64,000 nt of DNA from Tricholoma matsutake (GCA_026075535.2 AP026538.1:11222001-11286000), one strand, 5' to 3'. Positions 44,901-56,247 are shown, counted from the first letter of the stretch. The notes: a model not told the origin generated them from the letters alone. A program made the numbers and translations.

Positions 44901-46467
44901 ACCCAACCAACTTCCAACCTGTATTCACACAGGAACAGCTCACCTCTTCCCTTCACACCACCTATTTCGCCACACCCATCCTTCGACAAGCAGTAATCAT
45001 GGATGTTGAGAAACTTCACCACGACATCCGCACCTCCCTACCTCTTGACCCCTTTTCATCTGCACATCTTCCGACACCTATCAATCCCAACTGGACCATA
45101 GATGAGCCAGGTCTCCTCCGCCACTTTGACCGGATTTATGTTCTGGACGTTGCGGATCTTTGCCTCAAGGTCCTTCAGTACAAACACGATCACATCCTCT
45201 CTGGCCACTTCGGACAAAATAAAACCCAGCAGCTTGTCCGCCAGGAATATGTCTGGCCAAACCTCTGCACCTTTCTGCAGGAATTCTGCAAATCCTGTAC
45301 CACTTGCAAATGATCCAAATCACCTCAACACAAGCCCTATGGGTTTCTAAAGCAACTTCTGGTTCTGGAACGACCTTGGAACTCCATCTCCATGGATTTC
45401 ATTGAGCAACTACCCGACTCCGATGGTCACACTACTATCCTGGTCATTGTTGACCATCTCACCAAACAAGGCATCTTCATCCCAACTGTCAATGAAATCA
45501 CAGCCCAAGAACTAGCCAACCTGTTCGTCCTTCACATCTTCTCCAAGCATGGTGTTCTGTCACACATCACTTGCAGCCGGGGATCCAAGTTTGTCTCCCA
45601 TTTCTTCTGCTCCCTTGGAAAAGTGCTCAACATGTGGATCCACTTCACTTCTGGTTATCACCCACAAGGTGATGGTCAGACAGAATGACTTAATCAGACC
45701 TTGGAGCAGTACCTCCGGATCTTCTGCAACTATCAGCAGGACGACTGGTCTCACCTCTTACCCTTGGGCGAATTTGCCTACAACAATGCTCCTTCCGCCT
45801 CTACAGGCATATCCCCTTTCTTTGCCAACAAAGGCTATCACCCAAACATTTCCATCTTTCCAGAACACGACTTAGCTTCACAGCGCGCCTACGAGTTTGT
45901 TGTCGACTTAGACAACCTTCATCAGGAGCTTCGGAAACAGCTTGCGGCCACTCAAGAGCGTTATCAAGGTCCTGCGGACAAACATCAGGCACCTGCACCC
46001 AAATTCAACATTGGTGACTCTGCCTACGTCACTGCAGAAAATATCTGCACCACTCATCCTTCCAAGAAACTTTCCAAAAAGCACCATGGCCCCTTCAAAA
46101 TCATTGCCCGCCCAGGCACTCACTCAGTCACCCTGCAGCTCCCAGATCACATGCGGGCCATTCACCCTGTTTTCCATGTCTCTCAACTAGAGAAACACTC
46201 CCCAAACACAATTCCAAATTGAGTACAACCTCCACCTCCTCTGATCACCATCGACAACAAGCTTGAATATGAGATCGCCAAAGTCCTCAACTCCAAAGTT
46301 GACAACCGACATCACTGCAAGATTCTCTACCTCGTCCGATGGGAAGGCTACCAGGGAACCAATGAGGAGACCTCCTGGCTACCTGTTACAGAGCTTGACC
46401 ATGCCCAAGGACTCCTTGTGGATTTTCACACTCACTACCTGCAGAAACCTGGACCATTACCCGCTTA
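41986..46467 (+). pseudogene. Ty3/gypsy pol, copy 3 (PR-RT-RH-IN-chromodomain), broken
   Basis: The protease site LIDSGSSHCFLD lies near 42104, after a frameshift. RT is open from 42415 to 43701: HMYSLSPSELEALRVFIDEN, KKKDGSLRLCVDYRGLNRLM, TKIDLQHAYHLVRIADGDEW, and the active site VYLDDILIYSDD. RNase H starts VLETDASDYALAAILSVYTT, is cut by the solo LTR at 43701, and resumes at 44549 (DGEIHLIAFHSRSFN, VVTDHKNLEYFSTTK). The integrase has HDHILSGHFGQNKTQQL, Asp in LVIVDHLTKQGIF and Glu in GDGQTE, but the second Asp is Ser in ITCSRGSKF (relatives: TSDRGSEF). TGA stops occur at 45311 and 45686. The chromodomain is at about 46262-46440 (KVLNSKVDNRHHCKILYLVR). Confidence 0.9.
43702..44543. mobile_element. 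Solo LTR in RNase H of copy 3
   Basis: 842 bp, TGTTAAGACT to AATCATAACA, flanked by the perfect duplication CTACG (43697-43701 and 44544-44548). It shares blocks with the copy-2 LTR, including the 9-bp-arm palindrome (twice: 44199-44219, 44273-44293) and GGAGTCACCATGCGTCAAGG. Several internal GGGGCTTCCTAAGCTGT-type short tandem repeats lie at 43770-44040. Removing it restores SVYTTDGEIHLIAF in frame. Confidence 0.95.
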
Positions 46468-46553
46468 AAGTCTATTCACGTTACTTATTCACTCAGTCTG
46501 AACTCAGAAACAAAATTCACTGAAAAGTTTTTTTTTTGGATCCGACCGGATCC

Positions 46554-47608
46554 CTACACTACCTCCGCTTCTCCCTCTCTGTCTTCATCACCCTCTCCCC
46601 CAACTTCGCCCTCTTCTCCACCCTCGTGTTTCTCTTCACCTTCCTCACCTCCACTCTCACTCTCCTCCCCGTCATCTGCCTGCCTTTTCTCCAGATACCT
46701 CTGGAAGGCCGCCCAGTCATCTCCAGACTTGTGGATCCCACGTCTTTCCCGCCAGGACTCTTGCACTGCTCGCTCCACCTCTTCATCACCCTCATCGCTC
46801 TCCTCCTCGGTGCTTTCTTCCTCCACCCACTCTGGGTCCAAAGCGTCCCAGATCTCCCCCATCGACTCCTGCACCACAATTGCCACCTCTCCAAACCCCT
46901 TCCTCACTGTTTTCACCAGCTGCTGCAGCAGCTCCGCCATCTCCCCACTGTTTTCCACTGGGCCCATCGTCCCTGCTATGGACCTCGCCTCCTTTGCTGC
47001 AGGGGCCTCTTGCCCCTCCCACACTACCTCCTCGCACTTATGTTTGATGCATGTGCCATTGTTGCACACGCGTCCCTTCGCACCCATCTTGAAACACGAG
47101 ACCTTTTGATATTTGCATCTGGGCCACTTGTCAGTAAGAGAACACTGAGAAGGAAAACGATTATGCACCTTTTGCAGGGCAACACGGCCTGCACCCACAC
47201 TGGACCCTCTGACTCCTCTGATTCCATTCATGCCTTCAACTTGGCGACTTTCTTCTTCTTCGGGGACTTGCTCCCCTCTGCCTCATCTTCCAAACCCGTG
47301 GCCGCTGCCACCCGCTTCTTCTCCATGCGTCTTGCGGCCACTGCCTCTTTTTTCCACACCTCTGCCTGGCGCGCCTCCTCAACCTTTGCAGCCTCCTCTG
47401 CTGCCTTTTGCTCCTCCTGCACCCAGTGTTCCTCCTCCCTTGCTGCTTCCTCTAGCTCCTTCATCTCCCTTTCCATCTGCTCCCTCAGTGCCCACTCCCT
47501 CTGTTCATGTTGGGCCTTCATTGCAGCCATTTTGATCTGCGCGGAGACTGCTGGGGTGGACATTTCTGATATGTGATGGGAGTAGGAAACCACATGAAAA
47601 TTTTTCAA
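46554..47608 (-). pseudogene. Antisense ORF between pol and the 3' LTR of copy 3
   Basis: It runs opposite to gag-pol. The N-terminal part (47608-47228) is a strong coiled coil (QMEREMKELEEAAREEEHWV) ending in a basic patch (KSPKKKKVAKLK). A TGA and a frameshift follow. The middle has a Cys cluster, PCKRC in one frame and QCSLTDKWPRCKYQKVSC in the next, resembling the Zn-cluster-like motif seen in antisense ORFs of other mushroom gypsy elements. The C-terminal part is acidic (EEESTEEESDEGDEEVE). The function is unknown; a DNA- or RNA-binding regulator is possible. Confidence 0.65.
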
Positions 47609-47685
47609 CCAATTACTGCATTCAGAAATTCAACCAACTTCCTCATTCAGACTCAAACTCTCATGTGCCTCGTAGGCTCGGCACT

Positions 47686-47698
47686 AAGGGGGAAATAC
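47686..47698 (+). other. Polypurine tract of copy 3
   Basis: AAGGGGGAAATAC ends at the 3' LTR start (47699). Confidence 0.65.
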
Positions 47699-48407
47699 TG
47701 TCAAGAACTGTTCCTCGCCTGATCGGAACCCGCATTCTGTCTGACTCTTTCCCGCATGTCTAACCCAACATTTGTCTACTCCTCCTGATTTTGTTCCCAG
47801 CCGCCTTGCACTGCCCACACTGCTGTGCACCAGGCCGCCTTGTACAGCACCCATGGCTGCCTTCCCAAGGCTGCTGTCTAGTTTTGCAAATTCGACTATG
47901 GATTCCTGTGCAGCCTCCACTAGGTAATTTATCTATGCAGTCGAGACACTGCCACAGTTCCTGTTTCTGTCCCGCTTTTATTCCGGACTCTAGTAGTTAA
48001 GTTTAGCTAGTTTCGCCTTGTATTCCTCAGTTCATATATTGACATAGACTTGACTTTAATCTGCCAATCCAAACCTCCTTCTACTCCAACCTCAGTTCTC
48101 TAAGAGTCTGAACTCCATTCAACTCGACCTCCAGTCTCCCTCTGAAGTTCTAACCTCATCTGAACTTAACCTAAGTCCCTCTGCACTCCTTCCCACGTTT
48201 ACCCGCACTTTCCCGCTCCTACCTCCAAACCTCCAACTTGAAATTAGGACACCAGACGAGGTGAAGGGCACAGATTCTTACAAGCTGAAGCCAAGTCCTT
48301 TCCATTTCCCCTCCCACAGAATCCACAACAACCTGACACCCTTCCATAAACAACACCTGCAGTGTCTGATTGGATTCCGATGAACCTCTTAGGATCAGTT
48401 CTTAACA
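47699..48407 (+). repeat. 3' LTR of chromovirus copy 3
   Basis: 709 bp, same ends as the 5' LTR. Confidence 0.95.
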
Positions 48408-48600
48408 GTTACCCTGCAACCCCTTGTGACTTTTCAGCCTCTACATCACATCCTGAGATTGTCACTTTCCACTTTCATCACCACTGTGGCTCACTGCCAA
48501 TGGGAAAGTGCCAACAAGAGTGTTCTTCATGCGCCGGCTGCGAAAATTGTTTGACAAGGATGTGGGGGGACAGTCAATGCGACACCAGAACCTGGCAGGA
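48408..48600 (+). pseudogene. DIRS tyrosine recombinase, C-terminal part
   Basis: Continues the 39809 frame: LPCNPL, then LFSLYITS, DCHFPLSSPLWLTANGKVPT, RVFFMRRLRKLFDKDVGGQS, MR. Two TGA codons stand for Arg. GQSMR holds the second catalytic Arg of the family. After it the sequence diverges at once (HQNLAG, stop); the conserved GGAT...GRW and the nucleophilic Tyr are missing, so the end is deleted. Confidence 0.78.
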
Positions 48601-50439
48601 TGATATATAACTAACTGTACTTACCATATATAGCATGGTACATGCACAAGTGTCATTAGAGTAAGGGTCAATATATCAAAACAACTGTAGTTGCATGCTC
48701 AGGTCGACACCACACATGACAACCAGCACAACCTACTAGTCATCGTCCCACCACTGTTTGTTTGCCCAGGGCCACTGTCAGGGTAATTATAGTTCACAGA
48801 TCTGTTTCCGAACAGTGCTTCATCGTGGATTGATGTGGGATTGATGAGCCTTCTATTTCCCCTCTATACTGCACCTGATGGTCAGTTTGACAGGTTACAA
48901 TTGTCTTTGCAATGACTTTATGTTTGGTTCCTGTCAGACATGTCAGATATGTATATCTTCTGCTTTCTAATGTTTTATGATATTTTATTTTCACTTCCTA
49001 GAATATACATATACCTGCCACATGGCAAAAGCTCTTTTACTCTCAGATGTATCTTCTACTTCTGTTTTGTGAATCTTTTTCTCAGCTTCTAGGGGGAAAA
49101 ACATATATTTTAATTTCCCTCAGGTGGGGGATGTTGGGCATTTACATCACCATGACTATTTAGATGTCTATAAGGTTCAACTCGTGCATCTGCAGTATCG
49201 ACACATGGACATCCACCTGGCAAAGCACATGCACAGCTTGGCCATCAATCTGATTACCGTCTGCGCAGCTCCACGTATCACCAGCACTCTCTTCCACATG
49301 CTGATCTCCTACAGGAATGATACCTGCATCTCTTACTCCAACAACAGAGCTTCCTCCTGCCAGCGACAGGCTCTTGTATGAGCTTTGCACTCCAACCGAA
49401 GCGCTGAACATCTCAATCAATATCAACATCAAAACCTCATGACGTGGAGTGACCATACATACCTTCTTGTATGGCTGGGCTGCTATCCCCGACCCCTGCA
49501 GTTCTCCAGATCCAGGAAATCACACATTGACCCTCACTCACTCCTTCTGCCTGAGCCACTGTCATGATATAGTATGGACGACATCCTCGACGAGAGGACC
49601 ATGAGCATGGAGATCCTTCGACTTGTGAAGAGATAAATAAGAATAAGTTTTAATGGTAGATAGCATGAACAACAAACTGATGTTGGGGCCATTGGAAATG
49701 TTCCCACGACTTGACAATGGAATCAACAATAATGGGAGCCTCACCATAGTCCAACACAGGCCTCCGAAGGTCTAGAAAACATTGGGATATGATTTTTTAT
49801 CATGTCAAAATGTATTACAAGTAGAATCTCACCAGGAACTTGAGAAATGAGTAAAAGTCAGATGAAATTGCCAAAAGTGAGATTAGTACTACACATTAGC
49901 ATGCAAAGGCAGGTTGACTCACTTGGGAACTTGCGAGGGCCTGTTCTTTTCTTGAGTCATGATCGATGCATGATCACCCTATCTCTGCTGTATCTAACAA
50001 GGGGGTGTCAGGACAGGAATTTTTCATATGATGTCAGTTTTTTTTTTTCACAGCTTGCCAGACCCCCCCCCCCCCTCCTGCCATATATGGTATGTTTTGA
50101 TCACATGCTGTTTGAAAACAATCCCATGATCCTTCCAACAACGATGTGGTTGCATCCTTCCCCACTCTCCCCATCATGCCCACCATCCCATCTTCTTTGT
50201 AACTGGCCATTTCAACCACTGCCGCACCCTTTGGCCTGGCTAAATAGCAAACCCCATGGCTACAAATGTGCCACTTCAAATGTGGTTTGTGAATTTGAGA
50301 CCATAGCCTGCATCACCCAAGGTCCAAAACAAAATAAGTTTTTTTCATTCACTGACTCTTTTAACTAATCACAATGTTTTTTCTGTAGGTTACAAGCTGC
50401 TGTTACCTACAATGATTAATGCCCATGTGGCCACACTTT
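48601..50439. other. Repeat-like DNA without a recognisable gene
   Basis: No product recognised. A plus-strand frame at 49124-49381 and minus-strand frames opposite it are short and without motifs. Runs of 11 T (50038-50048) and 14 C (50067-50080) are present. Confidence 0.4.
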
Positions 50440-51240
50440 CTCCCTGTCTAAACAGGAAATACAATGGGAGGCTTCTCAGAGGCTTGTGGAGTGGGATACT
50501 ATGAGTGAGGTATGCATTACACCCATGCAACCACCTTTTACTGCCCTGCATCTCAGAACAGGCAGGCAACTGGGGTGCTCATAGCCCTGCATCACACAAT
50601 GACAATGACAACACCGGGGCCATGAGACAGGTACCACGATCATCCACGACAATCCAACTAGCCAGGACGGTGAGCCTGCAGCAGCTAACACTGGGATGAC
50701 AACATCCCAAAGTGTGAGTATGTTTGTATCGACTCCGAGTCGGATGGTGCAGGAACCAAACCTGATAACGGTGATAAGATCTCTGGCCTGTCGAGAACAG
50801 TGATGACTGATGTCAGTGACCAGGTTGCCAAGGAGGTCCATTTAAATTTCCACCGGTGCTCAGTATTCATGGGCAGCATCCTCACTGGGTGGTATAAGTT
50901 CTAGCTTACTTACGAGAGTCATTTGAACTTTGAATTTATATATACTCGGTTCAAACTTCTGGTGGAATACTACTTGTAGTAGATAATATGTGTGATATAT
51001 GCTATTTGGTTGTTCCAGGACCCTAACCACAACAAAATAGCATTCAACGATGCCTATCGGCATCATTTTCACTATGGTCAAAAAAAAAAATTCAGCCTCC
51101 GGCAGGACCCCCTCCTCCTACGTCTGGTTCGGGATTCCCGTCCCAACACCCCCTTGGTATCTAACAACTTCATTCAGCACCAGAAAATGACTGAATTGCA
51201 ATTGGTATTTCAACCTAAGCATTCAATATTTTCCTGACAA
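50440..51240 (+). pseudogene. Fragment of an unrecognised multi-exon gene
   Basis: Plus-strand exon-like pieces joined by GT-AG gaps: KQEIQWEASQRLVEWDTMSE ending at a GTATGC donor (about 50514), then an exon after CTGCATCTCAG (about 50555), then ISGLSRTVMTDVSDQVAKEV to FMGSILTG (about 50782-50889), and after TTGTTCCAG (about 51017) DPNHNKIAFNDAYRHHFHYG. The last piece resembles 53190-53250 (AYNNKSDAYLRHYHIGNKK). Both are followed by the same 50-bp block. I do not know the family. Confidence 0.4.
51093..51144. repeat. 50-bp block, copy 1
   Basis: CAGCCTCCGGCAGGACCCCC then CGTCTGGTTCGGGATTCCCG. Nearly the same as 53250-53296. Confidence 0.8.
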
Positions 51241-53180
51241 AAATTGGAACTAGCCTGAGTGAATGTATCGGTTGTCCCATTTCTATGGGGTGGACTACTA
51301 CTATCATGGATCACTAATGCACCTGTGACTTACAAATTAACCCAAGAATGACAAGGCATTGCAAGGAGCCTATGTCATATATTCATAGTACACAGTGTTC
51401 CGAGTGGGTTTTCTGATTGCAATTGATGTGGCTGTCAACATTCCACATGAGCGAGACATGCAGACCCACTGGTCACAGAAATGATTGTGATGATCGCAAG
51501 TTCCTACTAGTATGCTGTGCTTACCAGTGGGAGCTATCTAAGAATGTGTCATCCGTGATGTCCATGTTTTTGGATTGACTCCGAGTCGTCCACTGGCACG
51601 CACCAATTTAAGTTGATACCAACACGTTGATGGGGCCCTCCCGAAGTAACAATGTAAGGGGAATGAGGCAGAGAGAAAAAAAGGAAGAACCCAAAAATTA
51701 ATATTTTATTTCCATGAAAATATATATCACCACAGCGGAACATACGAGGGAAGACAGTATGGAAGACTGCCAGTGATCGATCATCGCAACACAGCTATAT
51801 ATATCGCCAGTTTTCCCATCTACCTATTTTAAGAATTGTAACGGAGGAAGAAGAACCACGGATATAAAAGGGCATATTATGATGGCAGTGCGGAGAGGGC
51901 GCAACAATAGGCTGGTGCGCACAACGAGCAAGAAACCGCCTGGCCGCCCACCATTATCTGAACATCACGTGCATTCGTTATATATCAGGTAGACCTGTAG
52001 TTACAGTCCTGCATGTACCACGCTATGATCTGTCATTACAGTACGTTTATATATGAAAAGGACGTTATTGCCTGAATGCGAGCTGGAGGCGCTACTTCGT
52101 TGGCAGAAAATGGGGTCGCACCACACATCATCCAGGGAATCGGTCGTTGGGCTTCTGCGGCGTGGCAAATTTACATCCGCAAACACCCAGTGCTTTTACA
52201 AGCGATGCTTCACGCATGAACAGCTCCTACCTTCCACAGAATGACCGCCCTGCAGGGCACACCGTACCATTCACGCCTGCGTGCCGCGCGGCCTGCAACG
52301 ACTCCCCGCTGGGACTTTTCTTTGCTTCTTTCTATACGCTTCGTGAACGGACACAGACGCCTCTTTACTGCCACGCTTGCTTCTCAATGGACATATCACT
52401 GGACATGTCGACAGTCTACCCTATGTTACCAACAGATCCACAGACTTTTCTTCCTAGCTATTGGCTTACTATGTGTTTTATAAACGGACATGACATGGAC
52501 ATACTAACAACGGACATCTCCTTGTATCTTACACTCCTCACATCGTCACCTCATCTCACACTACACACCTTTCCGAGCCATATAGGACTTTAGGCATACC
52601 TTGACGATACCAATATGATGTCAGTCGTTAAGGCTGACCCTAAGGGTCGCCGAATGATTATTTTCTCCCTACTCTGTGCCCACACTGTAAACCTTCGTGC
52701 ATTGGACCGTGTAAAACGGTTATATAGATAGAACGGTTGGAGCCTTAGGCGCACCTACGAATGGGGTTATGAATGCAGATCAAAATTTGATCAAATTCAA
52801 AATGGGCTGTGGCCGGGGCGCGATAGGAGCAGCCCACCCATAAACACAAGACTATAATCATTTACTTATTTATAACTACTGTACCTTTGCGCATGGTTGG
52901 TCGTACAATAAGTATTACGTTTTGCTTGCACGTGTAAATTAATTTGTTATTCGCAATCGTGGTTCGACCGTTTCCTGTGGTTTCCCGCAGGCTGTGTCAC
53001 ATCGATTAGTATGGACCACATGCATACTACGTACCAGTACATAGTGATACCGCGTTTACATGCAGCCAAAATGCAGCCAGTGACCACTGACGAACAAAGA
53101 CTTAGTGAGGACTACTGGACTAGGCTGCCAGTGTATGATCCACCAAATGTATCTGTCGAGTCCATTGTCACAGGCTACCA
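51241..53180. other. Long stretch with no supported gene
   Basis: Plus-strand frames at 52053-52244 and 52147-52593 are open but lack motifs. Composition changes to a more balanced GC near 51900, unlike the mobile elements to the left. A 5-bp-arm palindrome GACCC/GGGTC lies near 52638. Nothing else stands out. Confidence 0.4.
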
Positions 53181-53249
53181 TTAACAGAGCCTATAACAAC
53201 AAATCTGATGCCTATCTGCGTCATTATCACATAGGTAATAAAAAATTTT

Positions 53250-53296
53250 AGCCTCCGGCAGGACCCCCCTACGGTCTGGGTCGGGATTCCCGTCCC
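53250..53296. repeat. 50-bp block, copy 2
   Basis: AGCCTCCGGCAGGACCCCCC then GGTCTGGGTCGGGATTCCCG. Follows coding-like sequence related to that before copy 1. Confidence 0.8.
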
Positions 53297-53561
53297 TTGC
53301 ATCAGCAAACTCTAATTTCAGGGTCAAAATTGATGCTACGCCTCACTAATCTCCCATAGTGCCACCAGGGATTTCTGATGGGCCGCCAAAGCGATGCCAG
53401 CACTTTGTGTGCCCCTGGCTTCGTAAGAGACTTTAAATCTTCATGCTTTCATGATCTTGTCTTCAGGAGGTGCTGGTCATCGCCTATATTCAACTTCTCT
53501 ATTACGACGCCTCTCGCTTACGACGCCTCTCTGCTTACGATCCCTCTCTGCCTACATCACC

Positions 53562-54597
53562 ATGCCTCTCCTTCACCACTTATCGATATCGTTCCTTCTA
53601 GCTTTTCTATTCTCGACCTCCAATGCATTGCCTATTACTGGGCCTCGTCCACCTCCCGATCATACTCTTACTCTCTTCCATGCAACATGTAACCAATATG
53701 CGAAATCAATAATGGGAAAAATTGACTTATCGAAATCTGATCATTCCGGGGATTTCAACTACAAACGTCCGTTTCGATTTTTTATTCCGTCGCACAGATG
53801 CCAATTGTCCTATAGAAGGTTTCTATCTCACCGACAGCTGGATACAAGCCGCCATATTTGTGGACTTGTTCGTGAAGTGTCCTGACGGGTATGCTGTCGT
53901 GCGTGCGTGGACCGCAATTGTCTCGATGATCTGTCGTATATACTGATGGGTTTTGCAGAATATCACTGGGATCCCAAGAACTTGAGGTCGATATTTCCAC
54001 CAAATTTATCCACTCACCAACAATACCTAATTATTTCAATTTTCAGAGTCTTGCATCTCAACAATACTGAAGAAGCCAAGGAGGTTCGCTGATATTCAAA
54101 AAGCTTAATACTGTTCCCATGTTTACCATTCGCACACTTACAGTTCTGCTGGGACAGTGAGATCATTCACGACAAACTTCAAAGTAATCCACCAGGCCAC
54201 TTGACACCGGAAGAAGAAAAAATAAAACAGGAGTTCGATAGTCATGATATGATTTGGGGGTGAGCTCTTTCGCGGTCATCAGCATTTTGATCCGTCGCAG
54301 AGCTTAACAACGAAACTTTGTAGTGGTTTAAACGATGAAGAGTTCCCATTTGCGCATATTACTACAAAGGAAAAGGTTTGTGGAAATTCAAATGACTCGG
54401 TGTTGTAGAACCTACGTTGCAATTTACAGTTCGATGTCAAAGTAAACTCCATACGTGATCGCAGCGTGCAATTGAAACAAGAAAACAAATTAGACCTTTA
54501 CAAGTGAGTTCTTTCGCAATCATTTCGATTCAGTTCAAAGCTTAGCTATGAACTTGAAGGAATTCAAGCTGGACAATGTCGTGGAATCAATTTGTGA
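53562..54597 (+). CDS. Eight-exon gene, signal peptide and ART/DUF3990-like domain (tentative)
   Basis: ATG at 53562 opens a signal peptide (MPLLHHLSISFLLAFLFSTS, cleavage near NALP). Then comes TLTLFHATCNQYAKSI, an FHGT-like start, with IDLSKSDHSGDFN and FYLTDSWIQAAIFVDLF, a pattern seen in ADP-ribosyltransferase-fold (DUF3990-like) proteins; this is a tentative call. Exons after the first block end or start at 53902/53959, 53986/54047, 54083/54144, 54259/54324, 54375/54430 and 54503/54546, all GT-AG and phase-consistent (for example NLR then VLHLNNTEEAKE then FCWDSEIIHD). The stop is TGA at 54595-54597. The one problem is a frame change between about 53766 and 53815: either a very short intron or a 1-nt shift. 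It looks like a host gene. Confidence 0.6.
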
Positions 54598-56061
54598 TTG
54601 CCACCGAGAAAGGTGAGTACCTTCAGTCCACTTCAAACCTTGAAGTGCTCAAGCTTCGAAATTCTGCCCCGTCTAGGAGTGGGAGGACTGTCAGCACCAG
54701 CGATTTTCGAAACTTTCACCCCCCACTCCAGATGGAATACTGTACATACTCCACAGTCACACCGATGACTTTGGGTGACATCGTTGTAACGTCCTATAAC
54801 ATAGGTGTAAGTGTTGTGTAAGTGCCTCATTTGTGTATGTACGGGAACTGGTTGCTCGCCGGAATGATCCCACACCCATCAATGCCAACATCCCTCTGAA
54901 TGCTCCAGCAGCCTCTCCCTCGTGTCCGCGCTCGGGTTCAGTTCTTAGATATCATTGAATGCCCCTTCCTTGAGCGCGCACTCGGATGTTTGTTCGACTT
55001 GGGAGAGCGTGATAATGATCGTAGTCTTGTTCTTGCGCCAGAGCTTCGAGTGCTTCCAAAAAATGGCAAGAGGTGGGCTGGGGTCCACTAGTGCGAAGGC
55101 AACATCAGCTGTTCAAATAACAGTCAGGGAAAACTTGACACAATTGCTCCCGCCTCCTGGACCATCTCCCTGAGAGCACCTGCCACCCCCAATGCCACAG
55201 GCCCACATTTTCAACGATAGTTTCCCTTCCAACAGACGTTCCCAATGCCTTTTCCAATTCAGCACACGCTCATGCCCAGAACCCAGCCCGGGTCCAACTA
55301 ATGGAAATGTGTCACATCCGAAGGAGGACCTGTGCGATGATCGAATTCCCATAAGTTCCCTTGCTCAACCCCAGGACATGGGGTCACCTGACCGGAATCC
55401 GGTTAGTTGAAGTACCGGAAGACGAAAGAGATATTATTACAAACACTATATAGACTACCTATAGCTAATATAACATACAAGTAAACGAAAGTTTACCCGT
55501 ACATAAATCGGTTTGACAGCGCGAACCAAACGGACCGTGCCGTGTGGAAAAGAAGCTTGGAACTGTATATTAGGTCAAGTGAACGCTATTCACCCAGCAG
55601 ATTGTGCGCAACACGTGATTTTCGGGAACAACTTGGGCTTTGTTTATTGGACGCATCACACAGCAAGGGAGACCACTATGCTCCCTCTTTAGTTTGGGCA
55701 CCTCAAGAATGTGCTTTGGACAATTATATGTTCTATGTAAATAGCTGGTCTATTTCTGTTTGCATCAAAGTTGGTGGTTGTGTGATTTTGATGAATTTTT
55801 CACACAAATAAGCCATGAATCTTCTGCAAGCCATATCTCAACAACCAGGCCACATTTTTACATGATCTTGTAGTAAACTTTTTACTAGTAATTGAGCTCT
55901 AGAGCACCTTGTAATTTGCTTATTTTCTGGTTGAGTTTTGAAAGAGTGAGTTTGAGTCCAGCCAAAAAGGTGTGTGCAAGTCAAGGGGGTGTCACATGTT
56001 CAAATTACCATATAGGGATGGTTAGTTAGTCCTGGCCTTGGGCCGTTAAAAAAAAATTGGA
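54598..56061. other. No supported gene; scattered short frames
   Basis: Several 60-90 codon frames on both strands, none with motifs. A GTAAAC-GAAA-GTTTAC hairpin lies at 55481-55496. The piece 55542-55800 looks open but unrecognised. Confidence 0.4.
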
Positions 56062-56247
56062 ATGTCACATGATTTGGTGCCAGAAGGCCCGGAGGGTCTA
56101 CCAGATGGGAAGAGAAGCCACAACTGTCCCCCATTCGGAAATAACGACCCAGAAAAACATGAAGTAGACATGTCAAGTACAGTGACATGCAATGACAGTA
56201 AGAAATTCCTCATGATGAGAAGGATGTAATCCATGGGTTAAATAAAG

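Larger units (their letters stand above)
39810..48407 (+). mobile_element. Ty3/gypsy chromovirus, copy 3 (full length)
   Basis: 8,598 bp with LTRs at 39810-40517 and 47699-48407 (TGTCAAGAAC...GTTCTTAACA). The flanks ATTAC (39805-39809) and GTTAC (48408-48412) form a 5-bp duplication with one difference. The order is self-priming site, gag, pol with chromodomain, an antisense ORF, polypurine tract, LTR. Removing it restores the recombinase frame. A solo LTR interrupts RNase H. Confidence 0.95.
22291..48600 (+). mobile_element. DIRS/Ngaro-like tyrosine-recombinase retrotransposon, split by two large insertions
   Basis: The gene order is gag (22291-23200 plus 36823-37331), RT (to 38616), RNase H (to 39145) and tyrosine recombinase (39190-39809 plus 48408-48600), all on the plus strand. 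This order without LTRs or integrase defines the DIRS/Ngaro class. A Plavaka transposon splits gag and a chromovirus splits the recombinase. Without them the coding part is about 4.3 kb. The terminal repeats were not found. The recombinase C-terminus is missing, so the right end is approximate. Confidence 0.85.

Noticed and set aside
46536..47576. 346-codon plus-strand ORF after the chromodomain
   Set aside because: Leu/Pro/Ser-rich shadow of the antisense coiled-coil ORF; no motif of its own.
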